From positions 1 to 64,000 of the forward strand of contig NZ_FNON01000012.1 of NCBI RefSeq assembly GCF_900107045.1: DNA of 64,000 bases. The letters run 5' to 3'. This stretch comes from Amycolatopsis xylanica. GTDB lineage: Bacteria > Actinomycetota > Actinomycetes > Mycobacteriales > Pseudonocardiaceae. The position numbers were made by a program, and so were the translations under genes. The notes below the pieces were generated by a model, which made no database searches, was not told where the DNA came from, and was given only the letters and a program-made list of their open reading frames with translations. This document shows, one piece after another, positions 8,257 through 16,411 of the stretch; the first letter of the stretch is position 1, and each line of letters starts with the position of its first letter.

Positions 8257-9410
8257 GAGGAGTACGCGCTGTTCTCTTCGACGTAGCCGTGCGACAGGTC
8301 GGTGGTGAAGATGGTGGCCTCGTGCTCGCCGACGCCGAGGTCGATGACGATGTCGATGTGGCGGCCGGTCAGGTCGGCCTCGGAGCGGTCCTGCGCGGTG
8401 GTGCCGTTCGCGAACAGGGTCGCGCCGTTGATCGCGATCGACAGCGTCTCCGGGGCGATGTGCGCCTGCGCGCGGCCGAGCGCCATGGCGATCCGGCCCC
8501 AGTTCGGGTCCGAGCCGAAGAGCGCGGTCTTGACCAGGTTGTCCTCGGCGACCGTGCGGCCGACGGCGACGGCGTCCGCTTCGGACCGCGCGCCCTTGAC
8601 CGTCAGGTCGACCTCCTTGGTCGCGCCCTCGGAGTCCGCGCGCAGCTGCATGACCAGGTCGTGGCTGACCTCGGTGAGCATGGCCACGAGGTCGGCGTCC
8701 GACGGCTCGACGCCGCTGGCGCCGGAGGCGAGCACGAGCACGGTGTCGTTGGTGGACGTGCCGCCGTCGACGTCGAGCCGGTCGAAGGTGACCTTCGTGG
8801 CCGCGCGCAGCGCGCTGTCGAGCGCGTCCTTGGTGACCACGGCGTCGGTGGTGAGCACGCTGAGCATGGTGGCGAGGTTCGGCGCGAGCATGCCGGCGCC
8901 CTTCGCGAAGCCGCCGACGCTCCAGCCGTCGCGGTGCGCCTTGAACGCCTGCTTGGGCTTGCTGTCGGTGGTCATCACGGCGGTCGCGGCGTTGAGGCTC
9001 GCCGCTTCGGAGGCTTCGAGCGCCTTGGCGGCGATGTCCACCCCGGACAGCACCGCGTCCATCGGCAGCCGCTCCCCGATCAGGCCGGTGGAGCAGACGG
9101 CGACCTCGATCGCGCCTGCCTCGAGCACCTCGGCGACCTTCTCCGCGGTGGCGTGCGTGTCCTGGAAGCCGAGCGGGCCGGTCGCCGCGTTGGCGCCGCC
9201 GGAGTTCAGCACGACCGCCTTGAGCCGCTGCTGCTTGAGCACCTCCTGCGACCAGAGCACGGGCGCGGCCTTGATGACGTTGCGGGTGAACACGCCGGCG
9301 GCCACGTCGAGAGGCCCGTCGTTGACTACGAGCGCGAGGTCGAGCGCACCCGCCTTGATCCCGGCGGCCACCCCCGCCGCGCGGAATCCCTGGGGACCGG
9401 TGACGGTCAT
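8253..9410 (-). CDS. argJ: Bifunctional ornithine acetyltransferase / N-acetylglutamate synthase
   Basis: It moves the acetyl group from acetylornithine to glutamate, closing the acetyl cycle. The precursor self-cleaves before a catalytic Thr. The cleavage motif is visible as KGAGMLAPNLATMLSVLT, with Thr of ATML as the nucleophile. The protein has 385 residues. The ATG at 9410 (MTVTGPQGFRAAGVAAGIK) is the natural start and overlaps the argC stop at 9407 by 4 bp. The C-terminus EENSAYSS is typical of the family. Confidence 0.96.
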   Translation of the reverse strand: MTVTGPQGFRAAGVAAGIKAGALDLALVVNDGPLDVAAGVFTRNVIKAAPVLWSQEVLKQQRLKAVVLNSGGANAATGPLGFQDTHATAEKVAEVLEAGAIEVAVCSTGLIGERLPMDAVLSGVDIAAKALEASEAASLNAATAVMTTDSKPKQAFKAHRDGWSVGGFAKGAGMLAPNLATMLSVLTTDAVVTKDALDSALRAATKVTFDRLDVDGGTSTNDTVLVLASGASGVEPSDADLVAMLTEVSHDLVMQLRADSEGATKEVDLTVKGARSEADAVAVGRTVAEDNLVKTALFGSDPNWGRIAMALGRAQAHIAPETLSIAINGATLFANGTTAQDRSEADLTGRHIDIVIDLGVGEHEATIFTTDLSHGYVEENSAYSS

Positions 9411-10426
9411 GGTGCGACTCCTACCGTGGAAAGGCCGATGGTTTCTTCGAAGCCGAGTGCGATGTTCATGGACTGGATCGCGCCGCCCGCGGTCCCCTTG
9501 GTCAGGTTGTCGATGGCGGCGACCACGACGAGCCTGTTCGCGAGCGCGTCGACGGCGACCTGGAGCTGGACGTTGTTGGAGCCGAGCGTCGCGGCCGTGG
9601 TCGGCCACATGCCCTCGGGCAGCACCTGCACGAACGGCTCGCCGTCGTAGAACTTCTGATAGAGCTCGTAGACATCGGCGGCCCGGCGCAGCGGCGCGCT
9701 GGCGGTGGTCAGGATGCCGCGGGACATCGGCGCGAGCACGGGCGTGAACGACACGGTGACCGCTTCGCCCGCGATGGCGCCGAGGTTCTGCATGAGTTCC
9801 GGGGTGTGCCGGTGCGCTCCCCCGACGCCGTACGCGCTGGCCGAGCCCATGACCTCGGAGCCCAGCAGGTTCGGCTTGAGCGCCTTGCCCGCTCCGGACG
9901 TTCCGGTCACCGAAACCACGGTCACGTCCGGCTCGATGATCTTCTCGGCGAACGCGGGCGCCAGCGCGAGCGAGCCGCCGGTCGGGAAGCAGCCGGGCAC
10001 CGCGATGCGCTTGGTGTTCTTCAGCTTCTCGCGCGCGCCGGGCAGCTCGGGCAGCCCGTACGGCCACTGGCCCGCGTGGTCGCCGCCGTACCAGCGCGCC
10101 CAGTCGCCGGCATCGGCCAGGCGGTGGTCGGCACCGAGGTCGACGACGAGCGTCTCCGGCCCGAGCTGCGCGGCGATCTCGGCCGAATGGCCGTGCGGCA
10201 GTGCGAGGAAGACGACATCGTGCCCGGCGAGTGTGTCCTTCGTGGTCTCCTGGAGCACGCGGCCCGCGAGCGGGACCAGGTGCGGCTGGTGCGCGGCGAG
10301 CTTCGTGCCCGCGCTGCTGGCCGCCGTGAGCGCGCCGATCTCGACCTCGGGGTGCGTCAGTAGCAGGCGCAGCAGCTCCCCGCCCGCGTACCCGCTCGCC
10401 CCGGCCACCGCGATCTTCACCGTCAT
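9407..10426 (-). CDS. argC: N-acetyl-gamma-glutamyl-phosphate reductase
   Basis: This NADPH-dependent enzyme reduces acetylglutamyl phosphate to the semialdehyde. The NAD(P)-binding motif GASGYAGGELLRLL is at the N-terminus and the catalytic Cys lies in VPGCFPTGGSLAL. The ATG at 10426 gives 339 residues starting MTVKIAVAGASGYAGGE. No ribosome-binding site precedes it. Instead a -10 box ends 7 nt upstream, so the mRNA is probably leaderless. It is the first gene of the argCJBDFRH unit and carries the ARG-box control site. Confidence 0.96.
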   Translation of the reverse strand: MTVKIAVAGASGYAGGELLRLLLTHPEVEIGALTAASSAGTKLAAHQPHLVPLAGRVLQETTKDTLAGHDVVFLALPHGHSAEIAAQLGPETLVVDLGADHRLADAGDWARWYGGDHAGQWPYGLPELPGAREKLKNTKRIAVPGCFPTGGSLALAPAFAEKIIEPDVTVVSVTGTSGAGKALKPNLLGSEVMGSASAYGVGGAHRHTPELMQNLGAIAGEAVTVSFTPVLAPMSRGILTTASAPLRRAADVYELYQKFYDGEPFVQVLPEGMWPTTAATLGSNNVQLQVAVDALANRLVVVAAIDNLTKGTAGGAIQSMNIALGFEETIGLSTVGVAP

Positions 10427-10462
10427 ACGAATGATTATGCATACCCATGCAAACTCAATCAA
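10427..10462 (-). promoter_or_regulatory. argC promoter overlapped by an ARG box
   Basis: On the minus strand a -35 TTGATT (10457-10462) and a -10 CATAAT (10434-10439) are 17 bp apart, and 7 nt later lies the A of the argC ATG, which fits a leaderless transcript. The sequence TTGCATGGGTATGCATAA, which fills most of the spacer and runs into the -10, resembles the Streptomyces ARG box (ATGGGCATGCAT core). ArgR bound here would block polymerase directly. The spacing is seen; the box assignment rests on memory of the consensus. Confidence 0.7.
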
Positions 10463-10555
10463 ACCGGGGTCCGCCACCGAGAGTGCGCGCCCCGGACCGC
10501 AGACCACTCGGATGGAGGAACACCGGGAGCGTCCGGGTCTGGCATTAATGGGCTG

Positions 10556-11926
10556 ATGGGGATAGGCGAGGTGTGGCAGGTAGGCGCGCTCGAAATGTCC
10601 GTCCAGCACTGCGATTCCGATTCGTGGCGCCTGGTCGTGGAAATCGGCCGCAATCCCGAACTCGCGGACAAATTGTCCCGCTCATTGGGGCTGCGTCCCA
10701 TGCCGACTCAAAGAGGCATTCCCGCAGGTGGAAGCCCGATGCCCTGGGTGTTGTCCGGCCGTTCGGAGTCCGCGGTGCGTGAATACGCGGGAAAACTCCG
10801 TGCTCATATCGGTGCAACCGCCGATCCGCAAAATGTGGCCTGCACATTGGCGTCCAGCCGCCCCTTCGAATATCGCGCCTCGATCGTCGCCGAGGGCACC
10901 GGGAAACTGCTCGAGGAACTCACGGCGGTCGCGGACGGGCGCACGCCGGTGACCCGGGCGGCGTTCAGCCCGATCGCCTACCTGTTCACCAGCCGCGCCG
11001 CCGACCCGGCCCGCACGGTCGACCTGCTGAGCGCGCGCTACCCCGTGTTCGCCGAGACCGCGGCCGACCTGCGGTCGCGTGTGGACGACGACGTGTTCGT
11101 GCTCGAACTCGCGCTCGTGCGGTTGTTCGGGCATTGGGGCGTGCGGCCGGACGTCGTGGTTGGCAAGTCCGTCGGCGCGCTGGCCGCGGCGTACGTCGCG
11201 GGCGTGCTGACGCTCGGCGACGCGTGCGCGCTGGTGTCCGCCTACCGGGGCGGGATCTTCGACAAGGTGCTCGAGACGGTCACGCTGCGGCCGCCGGTCC
11301 TGCCGATCGTCATCGGCGGGGACGTCACGTCGCCGGAGTTCTGGGCGTCGCACATGGCCTCGCCGCCCCGGATGTTCGGCAGCATCTTCGCGCTCGCGGA
11401 CGACGGGGTTTCGACGTTCGCCGAGGTCGGCGCGGACGGCGTGCTGTCCGAACTCGGGCAGGACTGCGTGCCCGCCGCCGAGTTCGCGCCGCTGGTGCGC
11501 GGCGGCCAGGAGTACCGGTCAGTGGTCAGCACGCTGGCGTGGCTGCACGAGCGCGGGGTCGCGGTCGACTGGCCCGCGTTCTTCGGCGAGTGCGAACCGG
11601 TCGACCTGCCGCCGAGGCCGTGGCGCCAGCCGATCGCCGTGCCCGCGCCGGACGGCCCGCTGCGGCTCGACGCGCCGACCAGGCAGGTCCGGCTGCACGA
11701 CCGGCTCATCGCGGTCACGCGCAAGGAGTTCGACCTGCTGCGGCTGCTGTCGTCGCGCCGCGGCTGTGTCGTGCCGCGCAAGGAGATCATGCTGGAGGTG
11801 TGGGGCGACGAGACCGATCTCGGCCGCACGCTGGACACCCATGTGAACAGCCTGCGCCGCAAGCTCGGCTCCAGCGACTGGATCGTGACGGTCCGCGGGG
11901 TCGGCTTCCGCCTGGGCCAGGCCTGA
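10556..11926 (+). CDS. Acyltransferase-like domain fused to an OmpR/PhoB-type winged helix; putative polyketide cluster regulator
   Basis: I know no characterised protein of this build. Residues about 62-120 (PWVLSGRSESAVREYAGKLR) match the linker before type I polyketide-synthase acyltransferases, and 137-345 match a shortened acyltransferase. The nucleophile elbow is GKSVG at 203-207 instead of GHSxG. The GQGSQ oxyanion loop is replaced by FTSRAAD. The small ferredoxin-like subdomain with the catalytic His appears to be missing between about 235 and 245. VDLPPRPWRQ at 349-358 matches the post-acyltransferase linker. Residues 368-455 form an OmpR/PhoB-type effector domain (VTRKEFDLLRLLSSRRG; RTLDTHVNSLRRKLG; TVRGVGFRL). 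The acyltransferase part is therefore probably a non-catalytic sensor, perhaps of acyl-CoA or acyl-ACP. A -10-like ATTAAT ends 6 nt before the ATG; 10595 is an alternative start. Confidence 0.8.
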   Translation: MGIGEVWQVGALEMSVQHCDSDSWRLVVEIGRNPELADKLSRSLGLRPMPTQRGIPAGGSPMPWVLSGRSESAVREYAGKLRAHIGATADPQNVACTLASSRPFEYRASIVAEGTGKLLEELTAVADGRTPVTRAAFSPIAYLFTSRAADPARTVDLLSARYPVFAETAADLRSRVDDDVFVLELALVRLFGHWGVRPDVVVGKSVGALAAAYVAGVLTLGDACALVSAYRGGIFDKVLETVTLRPPVLPIVIGGDVTSPEFWASHMASPPRMFGSIFALADDGVSTFAEVGADGVLSELGQDCVPAAEFAPLVRGGQEYRSVVSTLAWLHERGVAVDWPAFFGECEPVDLPPRPWRQPIAVPAPDGPLRLDAPTRQVRLHDRLIAVTRKEFDLLRLLSSRRGCVVPRKEIMLEVWGDETDLGRTLDTHVNSLRRKLGSSDWIVTVRGVGFRLGQA

Positions 11927-11928
11927 TT

Positions 11929-11956
11929 TGACATTCCTCTGACATGTTTCGACATG
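11929..11956 (+). promoter_or_regulatory. Three phased direct repeats (TGACAT type) before the polyketide operon
   Basis: The copies TGACAT, TGACATG and CGACATG start at 11929, 11940 and 11950, one helical turn apart. OmpR- and SARP-type winged helices bind such phased direct repeats. They lie just after the regulator stop and about 25 bp before a possible -35 TTGACG at 11980-11985, ahead of the first biosynthetic gene at 12062. This makes them the best candidate for the binding site of the 10556-11926 protein. That link is inference. Confidence 0.45.
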
Positions 11957-12061
11957 GTCCGCCAAAGACTTGCCGGAATTTGACGGACGACGCGTTGCCC
12001 GCACCCGTGACCGCGTGGAAATTTGAATTCACTGGGGTTTCCGAGCGGCAAGGGTGGGCGG

Positions 12062-13480
12062 ATGCGAGTTGTCGTCGTTGGCGCGGGCCCAGCCGGTTTG
12101 ATGCTGGCCGGTGAACTCCGGCTCGGCGGCGCCGAAGTCGTGGTGCTGGAGAAACTCCCGGAGCCGACCGGGGAATCGCGCGGGCTGAATTTGACCGCGC
12201 GGACCATGGAGGTTTTCGATCAGCGGGGCATTCTCCCGTTGTTCGGGAAACTCAAGACCTCTCCCGGTGGGCATTTCGGCGGGCTGCCGGTGGATTTCGG
12301 CGTGCTCGACGGCGCGCATCACGGCGCGTACGGCGTCACCCAGGCGCGCACCGAGGCCGTGCTCACCCAGTGGGCCACCTCGCTGGGTGCGGACATCCGG
12401 CGCGGCCAGGAAGTCGTCTGGCTCTCGGAAGCCGACGACGGCGTCGAGGTCGAGACCACCTCGGGCAAGCTGCGCGCGGAGTACGTCGTCGGCTGCGACG
12501 GCGGCCGCAGTCTCGTCCGGACACTCGCGGGCATCGGCTTCGAAGGCCGTGAGGCCACCCGTGAGCTGATGCTCGCCGACGTCGAAGGCTGCGCGCTCGA
12601 ACCCCGGATGATCGGCCGGTCGCTGCCGCTGGGCATGGTGATCGTCGGCCCGATCAGCGAGGGCGTCGACCGCGTCATCCTCTGTGAACGCGGCGCGCCG
12701 CCGAGACGGCGGACCGAGCCGCCGAGCTTCGCCGAGTTCGCGCGGACCTGGCATCGGCTGACCGGCGAGGACATCTCCCACGGCCGTCCACAGTGGATCA
12801 GCGCGTTCGGCGACCCGGCCAAGCTGGCCACCACCTACCGCAAGGGCCGGATCCTGATCGCGGGCGACGCGGCGCACGTCCACCTGCCCGCCGGTGGCCA
12901 GGGCCTGAACGTCAGCGTGCAGGACGCGGTCAACCTCGGCTGGAAGCTCGCCGCGCAGGTCACCGGCTGGGCGCCGCCAGGGCTGCTCGACACCTACCAC
13001 GCGGAACGGCACCCGGTCGGACAGCGGCTGCTGGTCAACTCGTCCGCGCAGGGCACGGTCCTGATGGGCGACGACACCATCCAGCCGGTGCGCGACGTCC
13101 TCACCGACCTGATCGCCCACGACGAGGTCACCCGGCATCTGGCGGGCATGGTCACCGGGCTGGACCTGCGCTACGACGTCGGCCCCGGCGAACATCCCCT
13201 GCTGGGTAAGCGCTTGCCGCGCGTGGAACTCGACGGCGCGCCGGACACGGCCGAGCTGCTGCACCCGGCGCGTGGCCTGTTGCTCGACCTCTCGGACGAC
13301 GTCGAATTACGCCGGGCCGCGAGACCGTGGCGGGACCGGGTCGACGTTGTCACGGCGTCGGCGAAGGGCCTGCCCGCCAAGACCGAAGCCTTGCTCGTCC
13401 GGCCCGACGGCCATGTGGCCTGGGCCGGCGAAGAAGACCTGACCGCCGCACTGCGACGTTGGTTTGGAGAACCGCGATGA
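12062..13480 (+). CDS. FAD-dependent aromatic polyketide monooxygenase (angucycline E-type, PgaE/UrdE-like)
   Basis: This is a class A flavoprotein hydroxylase that would use NAD(P)H and O2 on the aromatic polyketide. The ATG at 12062 puts the Rossmann motif VVVGAGPAGLMLAGEL at the very N-terminus (472 residues). The FAD ribityl motif GRILIAGDAAHVHLPAGGQG and the DG-type motif VGCDGGRSLVR are present. The C-terminal thioredoxin-like tail (VRPDGHVAW) is typical of PgaE/RdmE relatives. Its place before the TcmI-type cyclase and KS genes is that of urdE, lanE and pgaE, where the product hydroxylates C12 of the benz[a]anthracene. It overlaps the next gene as ATGA. Confidence 0.88.
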   Translation: MRVVVVGAGPAGLMLAGELRLGGAEVVVLEKLPEPTGESRGLNLTARTMEVFDQRGILPLFGKLKTSPGGHFGGLPVDFGVLDGAHHGAYGVTQARTEAVLTQWATSLGADIRRGQEVVWLSEADDGVEVETTSGKLRAEYVVGCDGGRSLVRTLAGIGFEGREATRELMLADVEGCALEPRMIGRSLPLGMVIVGPISEGVDRVILCERGAPPRRRTEPPSFAEFARTWHRLTGEDISHGRPQWISAFGDPAKLATTYRKGRILIAGDAAHVHLPAGGQGLNVSVQDAVNLGWKLAAQVTGWAPPGLLDTYHAERHPVGQRLLVNSSAQGTVLMGDDTIQPVRDVLTDLIAHDEVTRHLAGMVTGLDLRYDVGPGEHPLLGKRLPRVELDGAPDTAELLHPARGLLLDLSDDVELRRAARPWRDRVDVVTASAKGLPAKTEALLVRPDGHVAWAGEEDLTAALRRWFGEPR

Positions 13481-13797
13481 GGACACTGATCGTGGCGCGG
13501 ATGGCGCCCGGCTCCGGCGAGGACGTCGCCGGCATCTTCGAGGAGTTCGACCGCACCGAGATGCCCGGCCTCATGGGCACCAAGCGCCGGGAGCTCTTCT
13601 CCTACCAGGGTTTGTACTTCCATCTGCAGGACTTCGAGGGCGACGGGCCGAAGTCGATCGAGCAGGCACGCGCGCATCCGCTGTTCGTGGCAGTGAGCGC
13701 CGACCTGAAGCCGCACATCACGCCGTTCGACCCGGACACCTGGCGCTCGCCTGCCGACGCGCTGGCCACCTCCTTCTATCACTGGGAGGCGCCGTGA
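13477..13797 (+). CDS. Polyketide cyclase of the TcmI family (angucycline F-type)
   Basis: It is a small cyclase of 106 residues. MRTLIVARMAPGSGEDVAGIF starts the ferredoxin-like fold; FSYQGLYFHLQDFEGD and ARAHPLFVAVSADLKPHI are the recognised TcmI/UrdF/JadI blocks. Such enzymes close the later rings, and in angucycline pathways the angular fourth ring. The ATG at 13477 overlaps the monooxygenase stop, and its TGA overlaps the GTG start of KS-alpha, so translation is coupled on both sides. Confidence 0.9.
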   Translation: MRTLIVARMAPGSGEDVAGIFEEFDRTEMPGLMGTKRRELFSYQGLYFHLQDFEGDGPKSIEQARAHPLFVAVSADLKPHITPFDPDTWRSPADALATSFYHWEAP

Positions 13798-15035
13798 CCC
13801 GCCGGGTCGTGGTGACCGGGATGGGCGTGCTCGCGCCGGGCGGCGTCGGCGTCAAGCCGTTCTGGACGCTGCTCACCGACGGCCGCACGGCCACCCGCCG
13901 GATCTCGACGTTCGATCCGTCGCCGTTCCGCTCACAGGTCGCGGCCGAGGTCGACTTCGATCCGGGCGCGCACGGGCTCGGAGCGCAGGACGTCCGGCGG
14001 ATGGACCGGATGACCCAGTTCGCGGTGGTGGCCGCCCGCGAGGCACTGGCCGACAGCGGGCTGTCCACTGTGGACCCCGAGCGCACCGGGGTGGCGCTCG
14101 GCACCGCGGTCGGCGCGACGATGACGCTCGACTCCGAATACCGGGCGGTCAGCGACGACGGCAAGCAGTGGCTGGTCGATCCGGAGTACGCGGCGCGCCA
14201 TCTCTACGGTGCGTTCGCGCCGAGTTCGGCGGCCGCGGAGGTCGCGACGGCGCTCGGCGCGCAAGGACCGGCCGCGGTGGTGTCCACCGGCTGCACCTCG
14301 GGGATCGACTCGGTCGGGCACGCCTGGCAGCTGATCCGCGAGGGCTCGGCCGACGTGATGATCGCAGGTGCCGCCGACGCGCCGATCTCACCGATCACGG
14401 TCGCCTGCTTCGACGCGATCAAGGCGACCACCCCGCGCAACGACGAGCCCGAGCAGGCGTCGCGGCCGTTCGACCGCTCGCGCAACGGCTTCGTGCTCGG
14501 CGAGGGCGCGGCGGTGTTCATCCTGGAGGAAGCCGAACACGCGCGCCGCCGCATGGCCGACTGCTACGGCGAGATCACCGGCTACGCGAGCCGCAGCAAC
14601 GCGTTCCACATGACCGGACTGCGGCCCGACGGCACCGAGATGGCCGCGGCGATCCGGCAGGCGCTCGACATCTCGAAGCTGGATCCGTCCGATGTGGACT
14701 ATGTCAACGCGCATGGCTCCGGCACGCAGCAGAACGACGTGCACGAGACCGCGGCGGTCAAGCTGGCGCTCGGTGAGCACGCGTACCGGACGCCGATGAG
14801 CGGGATCAAGTCGATGGTCGGGCATTCGCTCGGCGCGATCGGCTCGATCGAGATCGCGGCCTGCCTGCTCGCGAGGCGCTACGGCATCGTGCCGCCGACC
14901 GCGAACCTGCACGAGCCCGATCCGCGCTGCGACCTGGACTACGTTCCGCTGACCGCGCGCGAACACCGAGTCGACACCGCGCTGACCGTCGGCAGCGGGT
15001 TCGGCGGGTTCCAGAGCGCGATGGTGCTCGCATGA
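13794..15035 (+). CDS. Type II polyketide ketosynthase alpha subunit
   Basis: It condenses malonyl-ACP units on the growing poly-beta-ketone chain as a dimer with the next gene's product. The 413-residue protein has the active-site Cys167 in VSTGCTSGIDSVGHA and the two catalytic His motifs NAHGSGTQQND and MVGHSLGAIG. The C-terminal GSGFGGFQSAMVL is typical. The start is GTG at 13794, forming a GTGA overlap with the cyclase stop. It lies in the A position of the angucycline order. No acyltransferase or malonyl transferase gene accompanies it; the fatty-acid FabD elsewhere usually serves. Confidence 0.97.
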   Translation: MTRRVVVTGMGVLAPGGVGVKPFWTLLTDGRTATRRISTFDPSPFRSQVAAEVDFDPGAHGLGAQDVRRMDRMTQFAVVAAREALADSGLSTVDPERTGVALGTAVGATMTLDSEYRAVSDDGKQWLVDPEYAARHLYGAFAPSSAAAEVATALGAQGPAAVVSTGCTSGIDSVGHAWQLIREGSADVMIAGAADAPISPITVACFDAIKATTPRNDEPEQASRPFDRSRNGFVLGEGAAVFILEEAEHARRRMADCYGEITGYASRSNAFHMTGLRPDGTEMAAAIRQALDISKLDPSDVDYVNAHGSGTQQNDVHETAAVKLALGEHAYRTPMSGIKSMVGHSLGAIGSIEIAACLLARRYGIVPPTANLHEPDPRCDLDYVPLTAREHRVDTALTVGSGFGGFQSAMVLA

Positions 15036-16177
15036 AGACGATCGTGACCGGGCTGTCGGTCGCCGCGCCGAACGGGCTCGGCGTCGAGGACTACTGGTCG
15101 GCGACACTCGCCGGGCGTGGCGGGATCGGGCGGCTCACCCGGTTCGACCCGTCGCGGTACGCGGCGACGCTCGCGGGCGAGGTGACCGGGTTCGACGCGG
15201 CCGAGCACCTGCCGGGCAGGCTGCTCCCCCAGACCGATCCGATGACCAGGCTGTCACTGGCGAGTGCGGCCTGGGCGCTCGAAGACGCGGGTATCGAGGA
15301 GACCGGCGGCGGCGGGGTGGTCACCGCGAGCACCGGCGGCGGGTTCGAGTTCGGCCAGCGTGAACTGGGCAACCTGTGGAGCAAAGGGCCCAAGCACGTC
15401 AGCGCGTACCAGTCGTTCGCCTGGTTCTACGCGGTGAACTCCGGGCAGATCTCGATCCGCGAGGGGCTGCGCGGGCCGTCGAGTGTGCTCGTCTCGGACC
15501 AGGCGGGCGGGCTCGACGCGCTCGGCCACGCGCGCAGGCAGATCCGCGGCGGCACGCCGTTCGTGGTCTCCGGCGCGGTCGACGGCGCGCTCTGCCCGTG
15601 GGGGTGGGTGTCGCTGCTGGCGAGCGGGCGGGTGAGCACGTCGGCCGATCCCGAGCGCGCGTACCTGCCGTTCGACACCGGCGCGGCGGGTCACGTGCCC
15701 GGCGAGGGCGGCGCGATTCTCGTGCTGGAGAGCGAAGAAACGGCCGGTGAGCGCGGATATGGCGAGCTCGCCGGGTATGCGGCGACGTTCGGCGTGGACG
15801 CTTACCGGCGGGTGATCGAGCTGGCTTTGGCCGACGCCGGTGAGTCCACAGTGGACGTGGTGTTCGCCGACGCGGCGGCCGTGCCCGAGCTGGACCTGGC
15901 CGAGGCCGAGGCCATCACCGCCGTGCTCGGCACGGTGCCGGTGACCGCGCCCAAGACGATGACCGGGCGGCTCTACGCGGGCGGTGGCGCGCTCGACGTG
16001 GCGTCGGCGCTGCTGGCCATCCGCGATGGCGTCATCCCGCCGACGACCAATGTCACCAACGCGTACGACCTGGACCTGGTCACCATGCCGAGGCCCGCGC
16101 CCCTGCGCACCGCGCTGGTGCTCGCGCGCGGCCAAGGCGGTTTCAACTCGGCGATCCTGCTGCGACGAAAGGATTGA
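15032..16177 (+). CDS. Ketosynthase beta subunit (chain length factor)
   Basis: It forms the KS heterodimer and sets chain length. It is homologous to the preceding protein but has Gln157 in VSDQAGGLDALGHA in place of the catalytic Cys, the diagnostic change of chain length factors. The protein has 381 residues, at the short end of the family. The C-terminal RGQGGFNSAILLR mirrors the KS-alpha ending. Its ATG overlaps the KS-alpha stop, as is usual for stoichiometric expression. The chain length, probably a decaketide as in other angucyclines, cannot be read directly from the sequence. Confidence 0.96.
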   Translation: MKTIVTGLSVAAPNGLGVEDYWSATLAGRGGIGRLTRFDPSRYAATLAGEVTGFDAAEHLPGRLLPQTDPMTRLSLASAAWALEDAGIEETGGGGVVTASTGGGFEFGQRELGNLWSKGPKHVSAYQSFAWFYAVNSGQISIREGLRGPSSVLVSDQAGGLDALGHARRQIRGGTPFVVSGAVDGALCPWGWVSLLASGRVSTSADPERAYLPFDTGAAGHVPGEGGAILVLESEETAGERGYGELAGYAATFGVDAYRRVIELALADAGESTVDVVFADAAAVPELDLAEAEAITAVLGTVPVTAPKTMTGRLYAGGGALDVASALLAIRDGVIPPTTNVTNAYDLDLVTMPRPAPLRTALVLARGQGGFNSAILLRRKD

Positions 16178-16180
16178 ACA

Positions 16181-16411
16181 GTGCTCACCTTGGACGAGCT
16201 GCTGCTGATATTGACCGACTGCGCGGGCTCGCCGGAGCCGGTCAGCGGTGCGGTGATCGACGCCGAGTTCGCCGATCTCGGGTACGACTCGGTCGCGCTG
16301 ATCGAGGCCACCGGACGGCTTTCGCGCGACCACGGCGTCGAACTCGACGACGACGCCACCGCGACCGCCCGTACCCCGCGCGCGCTGCTGGAGCTGATCA
16401 ACCATGGCTAG
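16181..16411 (+). CDS. Acyl carrier protein
   Basis: This 76-residue carrier holds the growing chain on phosphopantetheine at Ser37 in DLGYDSVALIE, the LGxDS motif with Tyr at the x position. Four-helix ACP spacing is kept (FADLGYDS, then TATARTPRALLELI). The start is GTG at 16181 behind GAAAGG. The stop overlaps the ATG of the ketoreductase at 16404. No phosphopantetheinyl transferase gene is present in the window. Confidence 0.95.
   Translation: MLTLDELLLILTDCAGSPEPVSGAVIDAEFADLGYDSVALIEATGRLSRDHGVELDDDATATARTPRALLELINHG

Noticed and set aside
10556..11926. A malonyl-CoA:ACP transferase serving the polyketide synthase
   Set aside because: The oxyanion loop and catalytic His region are missing and a DNA-binding domain is attached.
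15032..16177. A second catalytic ketosynthase
   Set aside because: The catalytic Cys is Gln157, so it is the chain length factor.
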